From Heterobilharzia americana (Eukaryota > Platyhelminthes > Trematoda > Strigeidida > Schistosomatidae): a stretch of DNA of 64,000 bases. Shown in pieces: positions 50,540 through 62,879 of this stretch (positions are counted from its first letter, which is position 1; the number at the start of each line of letters is the position of its first letter). The notes under the pieces are model-generated. The model worked only from the letters and a program-made list of their open reading frames with translations, did no database searches and was not told the DNA's origin. Where the stretch lies: contig OX104130.1 of the NCBI GenBank assembly GCA_944470555.2, positions 3,968,001-4,032,000 of the forward strand. Direction: 5' to 3'. Both the position numbers and the translations under genes were made by a program.

Positions 50540-51400
50540 GTTGTCTGTATGCATTAATATAGGCGAAGATATGTCATAACGCTTCACTGCTAGTTGGTAT
50601 TCATAAAGACGGATTGTAAGAGGACGACTATTCTGTCCAATATAGTGTTTCTTTTGCAGTTTCTGAAGTTTTTTCTAGATATTGTTTGGTTTTTCTTCCT
50701 TTGCTATTGCATCTTTTGGTTTGCATATTAGACAGTGAAGAGATTTTGTGGGTTTGTGAGATACAGTGATTCCAAAAGGCCTCAATAATTTAGTTGTGAG
50801 CTCAAAGGTTTTCTTTATGTAGAGTAGGACAGTCCTTTTGTTGGTTTACTTGGTCGATGATGAATTATGTAAGCAATTTTCGATGAAGTTGCGTGAATAA
50901 CTGTATTTCTGGAAAACAGCTATCATGTAGTTATTCTCTTTCCTCCTCGGGGTTGATGGGCTACAGTGTGTCCTCACTCTTTTGAACAATATTTTTATAC
51001 TACTGATTTTGTGTACTGTTGCTATTGTAACTGATTATTTGTTCCATAAAAGTCGGTTTTCTGTATACTTCAGTTTTCAATTCCCCGGAATCCGTCCTAG
51101 TAATTAAAACATCCAAAAACAGGAGTTTGTCATCTGATTCCTCTTCAATTGTGAATATGTTGTCGTCAAAAGTATTGTTGATTAATATATAAGCGTTTTT
51201 ATATATTTTATTTGTTTTAATGATGACCAGCGTGTCATCTATATATGGGACCCAAAGTTTTACTTTGATCAATGGCAGTACGACAATTTTCAGTCATTGC
51301 ATTACTGCTTCTGCAGTTAGTTCTGGTATAGATGATTCCACTGATGTTTCATTTAGCTACTAAATTAACTGTGTAGAAAACTTTATTGCTCACTTCGTTC
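50540..51400 (-). mobile_element. Penelope-like element, RT end, linker and GIY-YIG
   Basis: Minus-strand frame 51272-51000: KVKLWVPYIDDTLVIIKTN (catalytic YIDD intact), NNTFDDNIFTIEEESDDKL, LFLDVLITRTDSGELKTEVY, RKPTF. After frame breaks, ITVSHKPTKSLHCLICKPKD (linker) and HYIGQNSRPLTIRLYEYQLA (GIY-YIG) can be read down to about 50560. Inactive. A different PLE lineage from the copy at 32835 by linker sequence. Confidence 0.78.
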
Positions 51401-52254
51401 TAAAGTTAGTGCTGATGATGTTGTCTGGGAAGACGACGACAGGTTTACGACCAAACCGTTTAGTTCAGATAACATAGCACCATCAGAGTACATGTCCTCC
51501 TTGCCTGCATTCCTGAAGCTTTATTTATCCAAACAAAAGAAGTGGAGCTTGGGATATGAAAGAGACCTACCCGTTGAACCACTGTCCATTTCATGACTAT
51601 AATCTTCAGTCGTTCTAAGCACACCCCCTCTTCTAATTCATTCTTGCATACTATCAACTATTACTTACTTCTGTACCCACTGTGATAAGATGTCGGTAAT
51701 TTATTAGATATTTCATAATGTTACTCAACTCTTCACACACACTTAGTCATTTTTGTTAAATTTCTGTAATCTCTTGTACTCACTAATCTAAACCGATCTG
51801 CATTTTTCCGCTATTAAAATTGAACTTTGCTTGCTATTATGCCTTTTCTGAATTTTAACATGTGAAGTGTCCAAAGAATAGAAATATGATATGCTTTTTT
51901 GTATTCAAAGTCCATTTCTATCCAATATAACATTTTTTCGTTTCATTATTACCATTTGTCCAGAACATTTTAAAAATCTTCAAAAGTAATACTTTTGAAG
52001 GGCATATTTGAGAGATTAAAACAGATACAAAGGGAGGAATTTCATATATTATGTCTGATATAAGGTTTCATTGGTAGCCCAAAGTTTAAACAGGCCGTTA
52101 GCCTAATTGAATCTGTAGGTCTAAGATATTTTGAGCCCATTTTTTTCGCTCTACCAATATTGTTTACACAGCAAAATTATTCATTATTGAAACCGCTGGA
52201 TACAGGTCACAGAATATCGCTAATTAATAGAAGTGTGGAGTGTTGGATTTTACT

Positions 52255-52440
52255 GAGTGTCTCAGTGCTAAAGTGCTGGCCATGAAGAGTGAAGTTCTAG
52301 GGTTCGAGCCATGGCAGGTGGAGGGTTATGCGTTCACATTGCAGAGGAGACCTATGGTAGGACGAAAGAGCTGTCAAGTCTTGCCTAGGTTTCAGTGATT
52401 TTCCTTATCGGTGTCCGTTCGCGACTATTACTGTATAGTG
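52255..52440 (+). repeat. S1 repeat, near full length
   Basis: Head segment with GTGCTGGCCATGAAGAGTGA, B box GGGTTCGAGCC, then GCAGAGGAGACC and GGACGAAAGAGCTGTC. U4 of the core is A (CAGAGGA), so the ribozyme should be dead although stem II and GAAA are kept. Confidence 0.6.
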
Positions 52441-53234
52441 CTCATTAGAGATTTGTCTCTCGATGACGCTTCCCCACTTTCTAGTGTGAAGTCGTCACCA
52501 ATGGGGCGGATCAAGTAGGAGGTGAGAATAGAAATCCAGTTTGATTGAACAGAATGTATCCTTTTTGACAGTTCCTTCGCAATTAGTTAAGTGTTCAATC
52601 AACCAAAGAATAAGTATGTGTGTGCTCCCTGTAGAAACATTGAGATTTCGTCTGACACTTAGTCACTTGGTAATATAGCTCAAAACGATCACCAATGTAG
52701 GTGATTGGGTGATGCCTAATGGCTAAAATCACTTATCCTAGAAAGCTGCCAACTGAAAAGCCAACCAAGGCAGTAAGAAGTAGCATCTCCGCCAACCTGT
52801 TTGGTATGCATGATTCAGGGTGCTTTTTGTTGGATTGTCAAGTACAAGTATCTCGATATCAGCTTACTTAGTTGCAACAGACCACGAAACCAACATGAAT
52901 CAGTCATTTCTATCATTTACCTCGTCACTGTTAATTTGCCAAGGGCTACAAGATACACAGCAATTCAAACAGCGGAAACCAAAGCCGTTTGACTCAAATA
53001 GTTTGAGTCGTGTGTGGAGAGTGAACCGCTGGAGCCGTTGTTGCTTGCCATCTCTGAGGTGATAACTTTCAGCCAACATTAAAATGTTTTATTGTCACTT
53101 CTTATTTTGATTTAATCTTCACATATATCTGACTTTTCGCACTGCATGCTTTGATTTCACATATCACGTCACGTAAAATACGTGCATCAGTGTTTGACCG
53201 TATTTACGGGCACAATACACACGTGATTTTAATG

Positions 53235-53410
53235 ATCGACAGTAGCTGGCAGTGAAATCCGGAATGCATGTTTCGTCCCACTTGGGACTCACTGGTCAGG
53301 TGGATGTATTTGCTTTCCTGTCGGGGGTGTTGTTCTCACTAACGCTTGAGGCCAGAGCCGATTGCTCCAAACGCCACAGCGTTATTCACTCCGCCGTTAA
53401 GTGACGATGA
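53235..53410 (-). repeat. SMα-like unit
   Basis: Minus strand: tRNA-like head (53340-53410), then stem II GTCCC/GGGAC, CGAAACATGC and CGGATTTCACTG. Core strand 1 reads CCAGTGAG in place of CTGATGAG, so it is inactive. The plus-strand partner after the ACCACTTGTATGACGGG junction is truncated. Confidence 0.6.
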
Positions 53411-53819
53411 CCACCACTTGTATGACGGGTATTTCACAACCCTCAGTGTAACAGCTTGTGAATCTCACTCGTTGGTTGGACCAAACTGATCGGCTGAGTG
53501 GTCCCGAATACCACAAAATGGCCGGTGAATCTTCCTGTGCCTAATAGTTCCATGATGAATACTACCCTGAAATAGATGATGTTCCTTTTTTCTTGAGGGA
53601 ATTTAAGGGAAGGGCATGGCCTGATGGATTCATGTGACTGTTGTTTCAGTGGATTATTTTATTTGTCTTAAAGAAGCTTCAGTTAAATAAGTTTCTTACA
53701 CTGCCTATGTACAGTAATATTTACAAGTTTGGGGTCAATTACCTGAAGGTACGAGATTTTTATTTTGGTCACACGACCATATAACCTGTTTCAAGCATAA
53801 TTTTATCACTCACATTCAA

Positions 53820-56800
53820 AAAAGATAATGGAGATAGCGTGTCTTCGCACGGTCTTTAGGGCCCCAAACGGGATTTCGCGTTGCACCAACAGATGCTAAC
53901 GCGATACAACTATCCTTCATCCCATGGCACTGCGCCATACACTGACCACTCCTCTGCATCTTCCATTCTTTTCAAGGGCTAGCAAACAATGAAAGTATGG
54001 GAGCCGTTGGGAAAACATGCGTAGCACATGTCCAAGCCACCGAGTCTGGTGTCCCAAGATGACTTCACTTTTTAAATGACGATCTCCATCAAGCCCAAAC
54101 ACACGTTGCCGTACCTCAGAATAACTAACGCAGTGTTAGCACCATGCACCAGTCACCAAACAAGAATAATAGAAACGCACAGTCGCCGAACATCCTCAGC
54201 ACGGAGAGGCCAGGTTTCACAGGAGTGAGGTAGAGCTGCTCATACTGGGGCGTTGTAAACCCTACGTTTCATGGTGAGAATAACGCCGTGACGGCGACAA
54301 AGGTGGCTAATATTGGTATATCGTACTCTGACCTTCGATATGCGGCTAGGAAATTCCTCACTCACACCCTCACCAGTATCCACAAAACCTCCTTAGTGAA
54401 TGAACTTTCTGATTACTTCCAACGGCTCACCACCGAGGATGAACGCAGGCACTGACGCCTATCAATCTTGCAAACGATCTTCGCAACTGCGACTGTGGGA
54501 AGCATATACTATACATACTGACGCCAATCCCAACTGGGAAGATTCGCCTTGGATGGCCTATGTGTTATAGCTCAATAACATGATACGCCCGCGAATTCGG
54601 TTTCGAGTAACCGTTCTCCATGTGGCGGATCTAGACCATTGTGCACATTTTTCTGGGCTGTCTTAAGGATGTCATCAACAGCAAAGTTAACGTACTGTAC
54701 TGCTTGTCTGGGACAGTGAAGTCTACCTGAGTGTCATTACGTAGGGCTTTCCCTCTCCAGCAGGCAATTCTAGAGTAAAGCTTTGTCCAACGAATCCAAC
54801 ACAGCCCCCACGTTAGTAAATACAACAATGCATGTGGTTGTGTTCAAGCATATGGTGGAGGGTGAACATATGGCTAGTGCGTCGATGACCTGAACGAAAC
54901 ACCGTCTGATACCCCAAATCATTTTCTCACATGTTTTGCCAAGTCTGCAAAGTATGAAAGCAGCCAATATTTTAGACGCGACTGGTAACAGACTAATACT
55001 CCGATGACTGTCACATACATTAAGCGGGCTACTTTTAAAGACAAGCACAATAGTGGCCTCAGTCCGGAGTGATGGAATATTCTCAGTCTACCATTCCTTC
55101 TCAAACGATGTGGTCAGTTCCCTGACTAGAGTCGTTCCTCCACCCTAGAGGGGTAGGGGTAGGTTGTCTAGGCCGGGTACCCTATGACGTTTTAGAACTT
55201 TCAGTTCCTCATGGATCCCCACTTCGTTAGGTGGATTATGCTAACTGGCCACGGAACACAATACACCGAAACTGAGGAAGCTGGAGCAGTGACCGGCTAA
55301 ACTGCTTTTCTAAGTGGTCCACCCAGCACTCCTGGAGTCTTTGAAGGTTGTTTGTCAGTGGACCATCCACCTCACAGACCGTCTCACTGACACCTGACTC
55401 CCTGCTCTCACTGGCTCAGACGATGCGGGACTGCTCCCAACTATTGCAAGATACATCTGCTGCTTCTCTCTCACTGGGTAAGCTCTGGGTAATCTTTTGT
55501 GCAAGAAACTTGCGTGAACCATTGTACTCGCTATCTACCGAAACGGTCCGCAGGGCGTCAAGACGGGGAGCTCGCAGAGGCTCATTATTTACTAGCGGGA
55601 CGTTCTTCCAAGCCACAAAAGGCCTCACTCACCATTTTCATGGCGTCTTGCAGGTGCAGCCAGTGCCTGCCTACAAAATCCGGGGGGTTGTTAGCTAACC
55701 GTGAGGTCGGTTAGGATTGATTTTTAGATTGAACGTAAGTAGTGACTAATTTGCTTGCGATGACCTACTTCGAACAACGTGTTTGACAACCACCAGAACA
55801 CCAGATGATCTTGTCGCATACCGAAACACGTTCGGAACCCCAGACAAGTACTGAATATGGAACCGCGGCCCTGTAACCACTCACGCCATCGACAGGTGAT
55901 CGCAGTACGATCTATTTGAGTCCAGCCCTGAGTGGCGGAGAAAGGACCCCAAGTAGCACAGCGGAGACAGTTGACGATACAGTTCATTCCCGGTTGAATC
56001 TGGGCACCAGTCCGCCGGCGCATAGGCAGAGATAACAAAGAGACATCATTTCTCTTGTTGACTACTTCCCGCTCCAGCTGAACTTACCGCCCCAACAGTA
56101 CGCAGACGACTGCTGATGGGTATCCAGCCGAGTAGCACTTGGTGTGACACAGACAACGGTGAGGCCGGTCGTCAGTGCACATGAAACTTGCATTTCAAGC
56201 TGATAGATTAGGGACTCATTTGAAGCATTTTATTAAGGTTTGTGCAGGAGATCGTGAGACGTAGCGTTCCTTAATAGTAGGACTTTCTACACTTCTAGCC
56301 GGACCCACCTGTTGACCGATACGCACCAAGGTCCGGACGTCGAGGGTGGCAGTTTTAAACGATGTACCTGGCTTCAGGATAGCCGTCCCAGATGTCCCTC
56401 TGGAGGACAGCATTATGGGGGCAGCCGCTTAGCTGCTTAAAAGACAGTGTAAAACCGTCAGTTACTCGATTCTTGACCACTGGGTTATCTGTGGTCATTG
56501 TGCTTCACAAGCAACCTCTTTCAAAGGCATTTATAAAGCGAAGGCAAAAGTTTTGAAGTTAGTGAGTATTCACCACTTGTGTAATGCAGAGGCTCTGGTG
56601 ATCCAGAGTTACAAGCCTGCCCTTTGTTTTCAGAAAAGGCACATTCAATCTGCAACTCGCCCTTGTCATTATCTGCCTAAGAAAGTTCATTCATTTCCTT
56701 GTTTATTTACCATAATCCTACGATAGATTTTTGATGACTTTGATCTGGCCTTCTAGCCGCTATCACCTTGCGACCCTACTGGTCTCTTTTACAACCCTGC

Positions 56801-57070
56801 GTTGACTCATTAACCACCGATGAATGTGTAGGTTTTGTTGTAACTATGGTTGCGATGTACGGCTTTTGAAAACGAATTGCCTCTCAACATTTGTAAAACA
56901 TTAAACGGTCCACGACAGAGTTAGTAGTGCCGAGGGCTGGGCTACTCTCAGGCAGGTCGGTTAGTTGTTTCGGTAGTCCTGGGGGGCCACCCCCTAACCT
57001 TTGACTTAGGATCTAGTCCTTAAAGCGATGGAGCAACACTCCCTTGGGTGCCGGCGACAAAAATAAGTTC
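53820..57070 (-). mobile_element. APE-RT2 non-LTR retrotransposon, near full length, degenerate
   Basis: A single minus-strand ORF2 series, read from high to low coordinates. About 57060-56880 has 5' sequence with GPPGLPKQLTDLPESSPALG. The endonuclease start is FKTATLDVRTLVRIGQQVG (56216-56413), and its end GWTQIDRTAITCRWREWLQG is at 55724-56038. The pre-RT segment is ALRTVSVDSEYNGSRKFLAQ (55416-55628). RT motifs are SHRSISLLPVASKILAAFIL and TTCIVVFTNVGAVLDSLDK (54770-55048). The C-terminus RWLGHVLRMFSQRLPYF is at 53917-54102. The catalytic YADD region is not readable. Every domain is broken by stops or shifts. It is less AT-rich than its surroundings. Clade (RTE or CR1 relative) not settled. 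Confidence 0.78.
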
Positions 57071-57309
57071 ATACACTACTCATTCCATCTAGAACATGGA
57101 GCCCATGAACACCACTGGTTTGGAATAAGGGTTTTCCAGCTCCCATGGGTAGATGACTCCCAGTAAATACCATTCTAGTGATAAGCGCCAAACATTAATT
57201 TTCACCCCCTAACTTTTATCGGAGCACCCCAGCCACATGAAGGCAGTGATTAAGACCTCTCAGGCGGATGCAATGAATACACACCAAGTTATTTAGGCGC
57301 CTGTTTTAC

Positions 57310-58246
57310 ATTATCATGGTCACCGATATGAACATGGACAGAAGGTAAGCTGCAAAGAACATGGTCTATCAATCTCCGAAATATCCGGACTGTTTTCTGC
57401 CATCAAAAGGCATTCGAATAAATGTGAACAACCGAAACGGGGTATTCATCATTGTTTTAGGAAGTAGACGAGGCTCCAAAAATTCGTGAAGGAGCTCACT
57501 TATCAGGTTGATCTTCGGGACGTTTGCGCCGGGAAAGGAATTAGTCAAGTCGTATGTGTGTGGAATAGGGTATTTTTCAGAAACCGTATATATATTTGTG
57601 CTCCATATTCGCCTCAGTTACGCATTTCTGCCGACTTTTTAGGAACCACGCGTCACAGTGATGACCCCGAGCTCTGTAATGGGCGTATGATCCCAAAAAG
57701 CTACAATTCATCGAATCGCCATTTGGCGACATGACTTTTGTGGATCTAATCACTAGGGATTCCATAAGACGGGGACCTTTAGAGACAGTGCAGTGAGTAA
57801 CATCATGTTTTAATGAAGTATTCGCACAGTCAGCTAGTGTGGGTTTTTGGAAACTTTTCAACAGGTATTCATGAGCACAAGTTTTTGCACCGATGGATAC
57901 CACAGAGATGATGGTTTCGATACGTGGGACTACGACAGCAATAGGAGACTAGTGGTTACGATGAGTTTACTACCAACGGATTACTGTACTGAATAAAATC
58001 CGTTCCTATAATCGTTGAAGCCATATCAGTCATGACATAATTAAGGGCGAATGTTGCGGTGAGCTCCAGGCGCAGCTCTAATTCTTTCAGGCCGTGGGTA
58101 CCAATACAAGGTTTATGAACAGCTCGCAATTTTGTTTCCAGGTTGGAGATTCTCCCGTCTACTGCGGCTGGTGGCACAACGCTTACTTCTGCCCTAGTGT
58201 CAACCAAAAACTGGGTGCCAGTACGTTCTTCGGGTAGGTATAACAA
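57310..58246 (-). mobile_element. Ty3/gypsy retrotransposon, protease and RT remnant
   Basis: Minus-strand frame 58246-57956 is a retropepsin: QFLVDTRAEVSVVPP, with DTRA in place of the catalytic DTGA, and later ASTIIGTDFIQYSNPLVV. Frame 57903-57577 has KHDVTHCTVSKGPRL, the usual start of gypsy RT. Near 57470-57400 TPFRLFTFIRMPF is RT motif C/D context, and VHVHIGDHDN (about 57345) stands where YIDD should be. Protease and polymerase active sites are both mutated. No gag, RNase H or LTR was found next to it. Confidence 0.75.
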
Positions 58247-58409
58247 ATGACTGGAAGATTGGTCTGTACTAGATACAGTATTTGTTACTGGCTGTCAGTC
58301 TTTTCCCGAACGCAGCCCTGCATCATAATCACATGGCATCAGGCAGCATCTAGCTAGGTCTCTGCATGAAGTAGTACCAACATGCTGAACTCTCTGTTCA
58401 CCTGACTGA

Positions 58410-58990
58410 CTGGCTGGTGACTTACTCCAGCTATGCAGGAGATACCTCCAGAGCCTACAAAACACTTTATGTGCAGATAACTAAGTGCCCTCACTCCAGA
58501 ACTTTTCCTGAGGCCCTACAAGACATACGAATTCACCTAGAGGTCCACAACGTCTCTGTGCTGCCGTACCTGAAAAGGGATGTGGACGTGCTGGAGAAAG
58601 TTTGGGGGTGAGCGATGAAGATTGCTCTTGGAACTCGGCCCGGCGTCTTATTCTCCTAACTACCGTAGGTCACATGATGACCTGATGACGGTTCACAAGA
58701 TACTAAAAAATCCAAGTCATCTGAACAGTGGAATCCCACTGAACGGCCACGTGGTACCCAAGTAGAATCCCTTATTAAAGAGTAGAAACCCGTGCATGTT
58801 CGAACTCCCTTCCTCTTCGGGTTTTTAGTCGCTGGAACACATTGCCTGGTGAAATTCTTACTGCTTATTCTGTCGACAGCTTATAGAAGAGCTTGGACAG
58901 CCATGCAGCGACGCACGGCTTGCGCTCATCAGATCTGGATAGGGACCTGGTTGCTACAGCTGATTCCTCACAATTCGGCATAACGCACCT
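58410..58990 (+). mobile_element. CR1-like non-LTR retrotransposon, C-terminal tail
   Basis: Plus-strand reading gives LPYLKRDVDVLEKVWG (the post-RT LKRDIxLLExVQRRAT-type motif), then across frame breaks FLFGFLVAGTHCLVKF, corresponding to the FF..R....WN.LP tail motif, and SLDSHAATHGL at the end. A 3' retroelement tail with no RT core attached. Confidence 0.6.
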
Positions 58991-59767
58991 CATACCTAAT
59001 TTTTTGCACCGCCAACTTAGCTTAACCTCACACTTTCCAGCTAGACATCCCACCTTAGGTTATCGTAGCTCCATTAACAACCGTTAAATTTGTATTACAG
59101 TGGCCTAACCCAAAATCTTACCTTCTCCTTCTATCCCTCCTGACTTTATGACCTCAGCTTATTTATCAACGTTCGTTATTATCTCCCCCAGATTTACTTA
59201 GGCTTCTCCTCCCCTTGTGTTCCGCTTCTTTTCGCCTTTTTTGCACTTCCTCTCCATTGATTTCGCCATATACCCATCTTTCCTCTCCTTTTGCCTTTGC
59301 GACTAGTTCGAACAAGTGTCTGGTTGAGTTTAGGCAACCCATCTCCACTTCAGTCCTTGGACAGATCATGCATTCACTATAAATCTACAAAACATCCAAC
59401 TCCTCACCTGACTAACCAGAGCTACAACAGGCTAATGGGTAGACCCATTGCCTTTGAATCCACCAGGGACCTGATACCGTTCCATGAGACGTAGAAGTGA
59501 GAGTGAAGGAATTAAGTGGTATACACTAGTTCGTAAAAGTATTGGATATTGGACACAGAGGTCAGCAGCTGAAAATATACATTATGAGTTCGTTTTGAAC
59601 TTCGTATCTTCTAAAGTATAGCCAGCACAAGCATACTTACGAGTTATACATACTGCAGACCATTTAACCCGTCTATAATCTGATAAGTTGTTTGACTGCA
59701 TGAAGGTGAGCTAGAGGAAACGGTGTGTATTTGAAATTTGTTTACTAAATCGTGATGTTGGAACACC

Positions 59768-59947
59768 ATGATTGCCATGAGATGTTTAGTCCCTCGGTCT
59801 CTGGATCAAAAAATCTGGTGTCCATTAGAGTACACTCCAGAAGATACACTCAAGAGTGCAATATTTATTAATAGAGAGAATGCCTTAACCTCCGAAGAAA
59901 AACCTATAGTAGTTACGTCAATTTGCAGCAATGATGACGAACTCAAA
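59768..59947 (+). CDS. Candidate first exon of an unidentified gene
   Basis: Open frame from ATG 59768 (MIAMRCLVPRSLDQKIWCPL, then EYTPEDTLKSAIFINRENAL, TSEEKPIVVTSICSNDDELK) to a GTTAGC donor at 59948. The donor is in phase 0 and the next candidate exon is also in phase 0 after a 58-bp intron. Short 5' introns are usual in schistosome genes. Alternatively a TTTAG acceptor (59785-59789) makes this an internal exon from 59790. The product is not recognised. The donor is not a strong consensus. Confidence 0.4.
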
Positions 59948-60005
59948 GTTAGCTATTTGTTACTTTTAAAGCTATAATATGTGCCCCTAGGTTAGCTTGT
60001 CACAG

Positions 60006-60203
60006 TTTGATTTGAAAAACTCGAGTCAACCATACTTTACAGACAATGATGATCACCCAATCCCCAATGGATCTCAGAATGAAACAGCTAAAGTAGATGG
60101 GAAGATACAAACTGAGCAGTCCGAGATTTTGCAGTCGAGTACGTTCGAAAACCCACGGAGTATACAAGATGAGTCCAGTGGCTCGGAGAGATCGCGTACA
60201 ACT
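60006..60203 (+). CDS. Candidate second exon of the same gene (acidic, Ser-rich)
   Basis: Acceptor TTGTCACAG (ends 60005), donor GTGAGT (60204). Exactly 66 codons, phase 0 at both ends: FDLKNSSQPYFTDNDDHPIP, then NGSQNETAKVDGKIQTEQSE and ending SGSERSRTT. It is low in hydrophobics and rich in Asp, Glu, Ser and Gln, so probably a disordered segment. Strong splice sites make this the best-supported exon of the three. Confidence 0.55.
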
Positions 60204-60484
60204 GTGAGTATTAGTCTTGTTTCTTGCACTTAAATGCAACATTTCTCTTCTTACAATTGTTTGGAGGTATACCTGATATTGAGCTAGAGACTACAAAGCA
60301 TTGTTGCTAGATTCTTTTTTTTCTGTGAGAAGGTTTTAAGTAAGTTAGTGAACATCTTGTATAACTTTGGGTTTGTATTTGACTAAATCTGCTCTATTAC
60401 TATCAGTCATCCAATCCTGCAGAAATAGCCTGATATGAACCCAGTCACCAGACTTAATGTTAGTAGTGTTTGAGAAGGTGGTTT

Positions 60485-60650
60485 TCGTTTGTACTGCAGT
60501 TTGCAGAGCAATTACATTTAGATCAAGGTCAAAACTTTGAGAGTTTTATAGTACAGGGAATGTATCAGTTATTTGGGATTCGTAAATCTAAACTACTCTG
60601 CATATCATCCTGGCAGGCTCATCATTCGTATAGTGCTGTCCGCAATCAAG
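60485..60650 (+). mobile_element. Ty3/gypsy integrase fragment
   Basis: FAEQLHLDQGQNFESFIVQG then YQLFGIRKSK resembles the integrase core around its second catalytic Asp (H.DQG..FES....LC.L.GI.K). The expected YHP motif appears one frame over as SAYHPG, so a frameshift follows. It lies on the opposite strand from the gypsy protease/RT piece at 57310-58246. Confidence 0.65.
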
Positions 60651-60689
60651 TGTAAGCCATCTAGTGGAGTAGACCAATCCCTGTGAAGT

Positions 60690-62645
60690 TGGACGTTCCT
60701 AACGTTATGTCCATTAGTATGTCTAAAAAGAAGTTAATTAGAAGCGGTGACAGTGGACATCCCTGGTGGGTACCAGTAGTTGTCGTCGTTTCACATGACA
60801 ACTCTATAAGCGCTTACATAGCTGTGTGAGTTCGAGTAGAGCGCTTTGATAAGCATGATATACTTGCTTAGTACTTCCTTCACAGTTTTACACTGCCGCG
60901 GTGGACTGTGTCAAATGTCACCTTCAGGTGGAAAAATGTGGTAGGTATCGGCCACCGGTAGGTATGCCTGTGTTCCAGAACCTGTTGATGTTGAAAATAT
61001 GATCGGTGCACCCTTGTTTATGTCTGAAGCCAACCTGGTTTTCTCGAGCTCCACTTAATCCTCGGATAACTATGGACCCTAGGATCTTGGAAACAATCCT
61101 AGTCAAACTAATTCCCCTATGGTTGTCACAGGAGAACTCTCCCTTCTTATAGACTGGGATGAAAAGTGAGCTAGAGCAGTCGAACGGCACTACTCTGATT
61201 TCCGCTCACTACCTAATATCTCCGTCGCTCATCAGCAATTTCCTACCTCCATCATTGAAAATTCAGGTGGTAAACTATCAGATCCTGCTGGTTTACATCT
61301 TTTTAGGTTTGATACAATGTCCTCAACTTTAGAGTATTCGGAGGGACGTCATCTACATCCTTTTGAGGCTGGATATTGGGCGACTTATGCGTTGCTGTGA
61401 GCCAGTTGAACAGTGCTTAAAAGTGTTCTGCTCAAAGTTCAAGCAGCCTGTCCTGGAAGTTATCAGCGTCCCATTTTTTTCAGTGATGGTTTGACTCACT
61501 ATCATCTTTTTCTAGCAGATATCCCTAATAAACCTAAATAGTTGCCTTATGTCACCCAACGCTGATGCTTACTTCATCTTTCTCACTTTCACTACCCACC
61601 ACTCCTCGCAATTGACGCGAATACTCTTGGTCAACTTAAGTTGCTTTCGCTCTTCATCATGGAATCAGTCTTTTCGCACCAATCAGTTCGGATAACGTTG
61701 CAGAAATCCAATGGCATATGTCAACCATCGGGTATAGGTTAACAGTTGTCTTTACCTATGTTTCTACACCTGACTGAAACCAGACCAGGCTTCATCAGAA
61801 AGATAATTGCTGTTAAGTACGGATCAATGCTTAGATGTCTCCCAATCGAGTACACACAGGCTTTACTGGCGCTTGATCAGAGTGCAAACTGATTCTCCAG
61901 AAACAGCGACAACTCTCCTCCGGTCCTCTCTAACGATGGATAGTTTATAGCAGTGTGATCTATCTCCGTTAGTGGACGCCATGTGAGATAGCGTCTCTCC
62001 TTGTATCTAAAGTAAGTGCTGACCAGAAACATGTGATTGTTGAGATAAACTTGCAACACACGGTCATCCTTGTCGTTCTTTGGCATAGAATTCCACGGAT
62101 ATCCCCCCCCCAAATGCCCTTCCGATCGGCTCAACTTTACTACTTGAGCGCTAAGGTCACCTACCATTATGACTACATCTGAAAGTTTTGCTCTATATAG
62201 TAAGGTTGACAGCTTCTCATAGAATTCATCCTTTGCATCATCCAAGCTGCATTTGGTGGGTGCGTAGGTGGAGATTGCAAATAGGCATCGGTTGGTCTCA
62301 TACTCCTTCCTACTTCCTTCACATCCATTTAGTCGAACAGCTATTAAACAGCTGTTCACTGTAATCCAGTCGAGGAGTGCATTTATGCTCTACAACTCAA
62401 TGCTATGCCTACTCCAGTGAGTCCACGAAAGTTAGCCATTGGGTCTTCGATACTCTTAAGGTGAATTTCGCAGATCACCACTTCGGTCAGGTGAGGTCAA
62501 TTTAATGACCACACTATGGTTCTGTATACGCGTCTCAGAGACACAGCATACACCCATGGTTAGATATTCTAGAATTTAGCGACTGATGCTTGGTGTCCGA
62601 TTTCGCATAGGGTTTGGATGTTGAAAGCTCTGACATAAAATCGAT
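60690..62645 (-). mobile_element. APE-RT2 non-LTR retrotransposon, endonuclease and partial RT
   Basis: Minus strand: the endonuclease start is near 62630 (VRAFNIQTLCEIGHQASVA). Frame 62359-61877 covers CLFAISTYAPTKCSLDDAKD, VVIMVGDLSAQVV (catalytic D/N region, Asn replaced by Ser), DRVLQVYLNNHMFLVSTYFR and LTWRPLTEIDHTAI. RT starts in frame 61190-60924 (SLFIPVYKKGEFSCDNHRGI, SKILGSIVIRG, NQVGFRHKQGCTDHIFNINR), and a GTHQGCPLSPLLINFFLDIL block (about 60725-60785) is RT motif B. The catalytic YADD part is cut off. It lies inside the long second intron of the candidate plus-strand gene, antisense to it. Confidence 0.8.
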
Positions 62646-62879
62646 GACGGGGTCTTAGCTGACTAGGAATAAGGTTTCAATAGTTTTGATGGTTGGCAGT
62701 GGTTGCAGAGTGAGAGGTTGGGTAAAGTGTAAGAGGCTTAATATTAGTATCAGGGGGTGAAGGGAAAGGAAGAGGCAGGGTTGAAGAGGAGAGATTATGT
62801 TTGATTGGGTCTTGTGTACCAAAAAACCGAGGGGCATGAAGGAGTGTGGTATGTTATTGGCAGACTCTTTCTAACCCCA

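Larger units (their letters stand above)
48067..59767. other. Intergenic region upstream of two divergent genes
   Basis: The transporter (minus) and the candidate gene at 59768 (plus) point away from each other across 11.7 kb. The span is filled with an SMα-like pair, PLE pieces, S1, a long APE-RT2 element, a gypsy fragment and a CR1-like tail. Nothing recognised in 48067-48584, 48890-49880, 50161-50540, 51401-52254, 52441-53234, 53411-53820, 57071-57309 and 58991-59767. No clear core promoter was identified. Confidence 0.6.
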
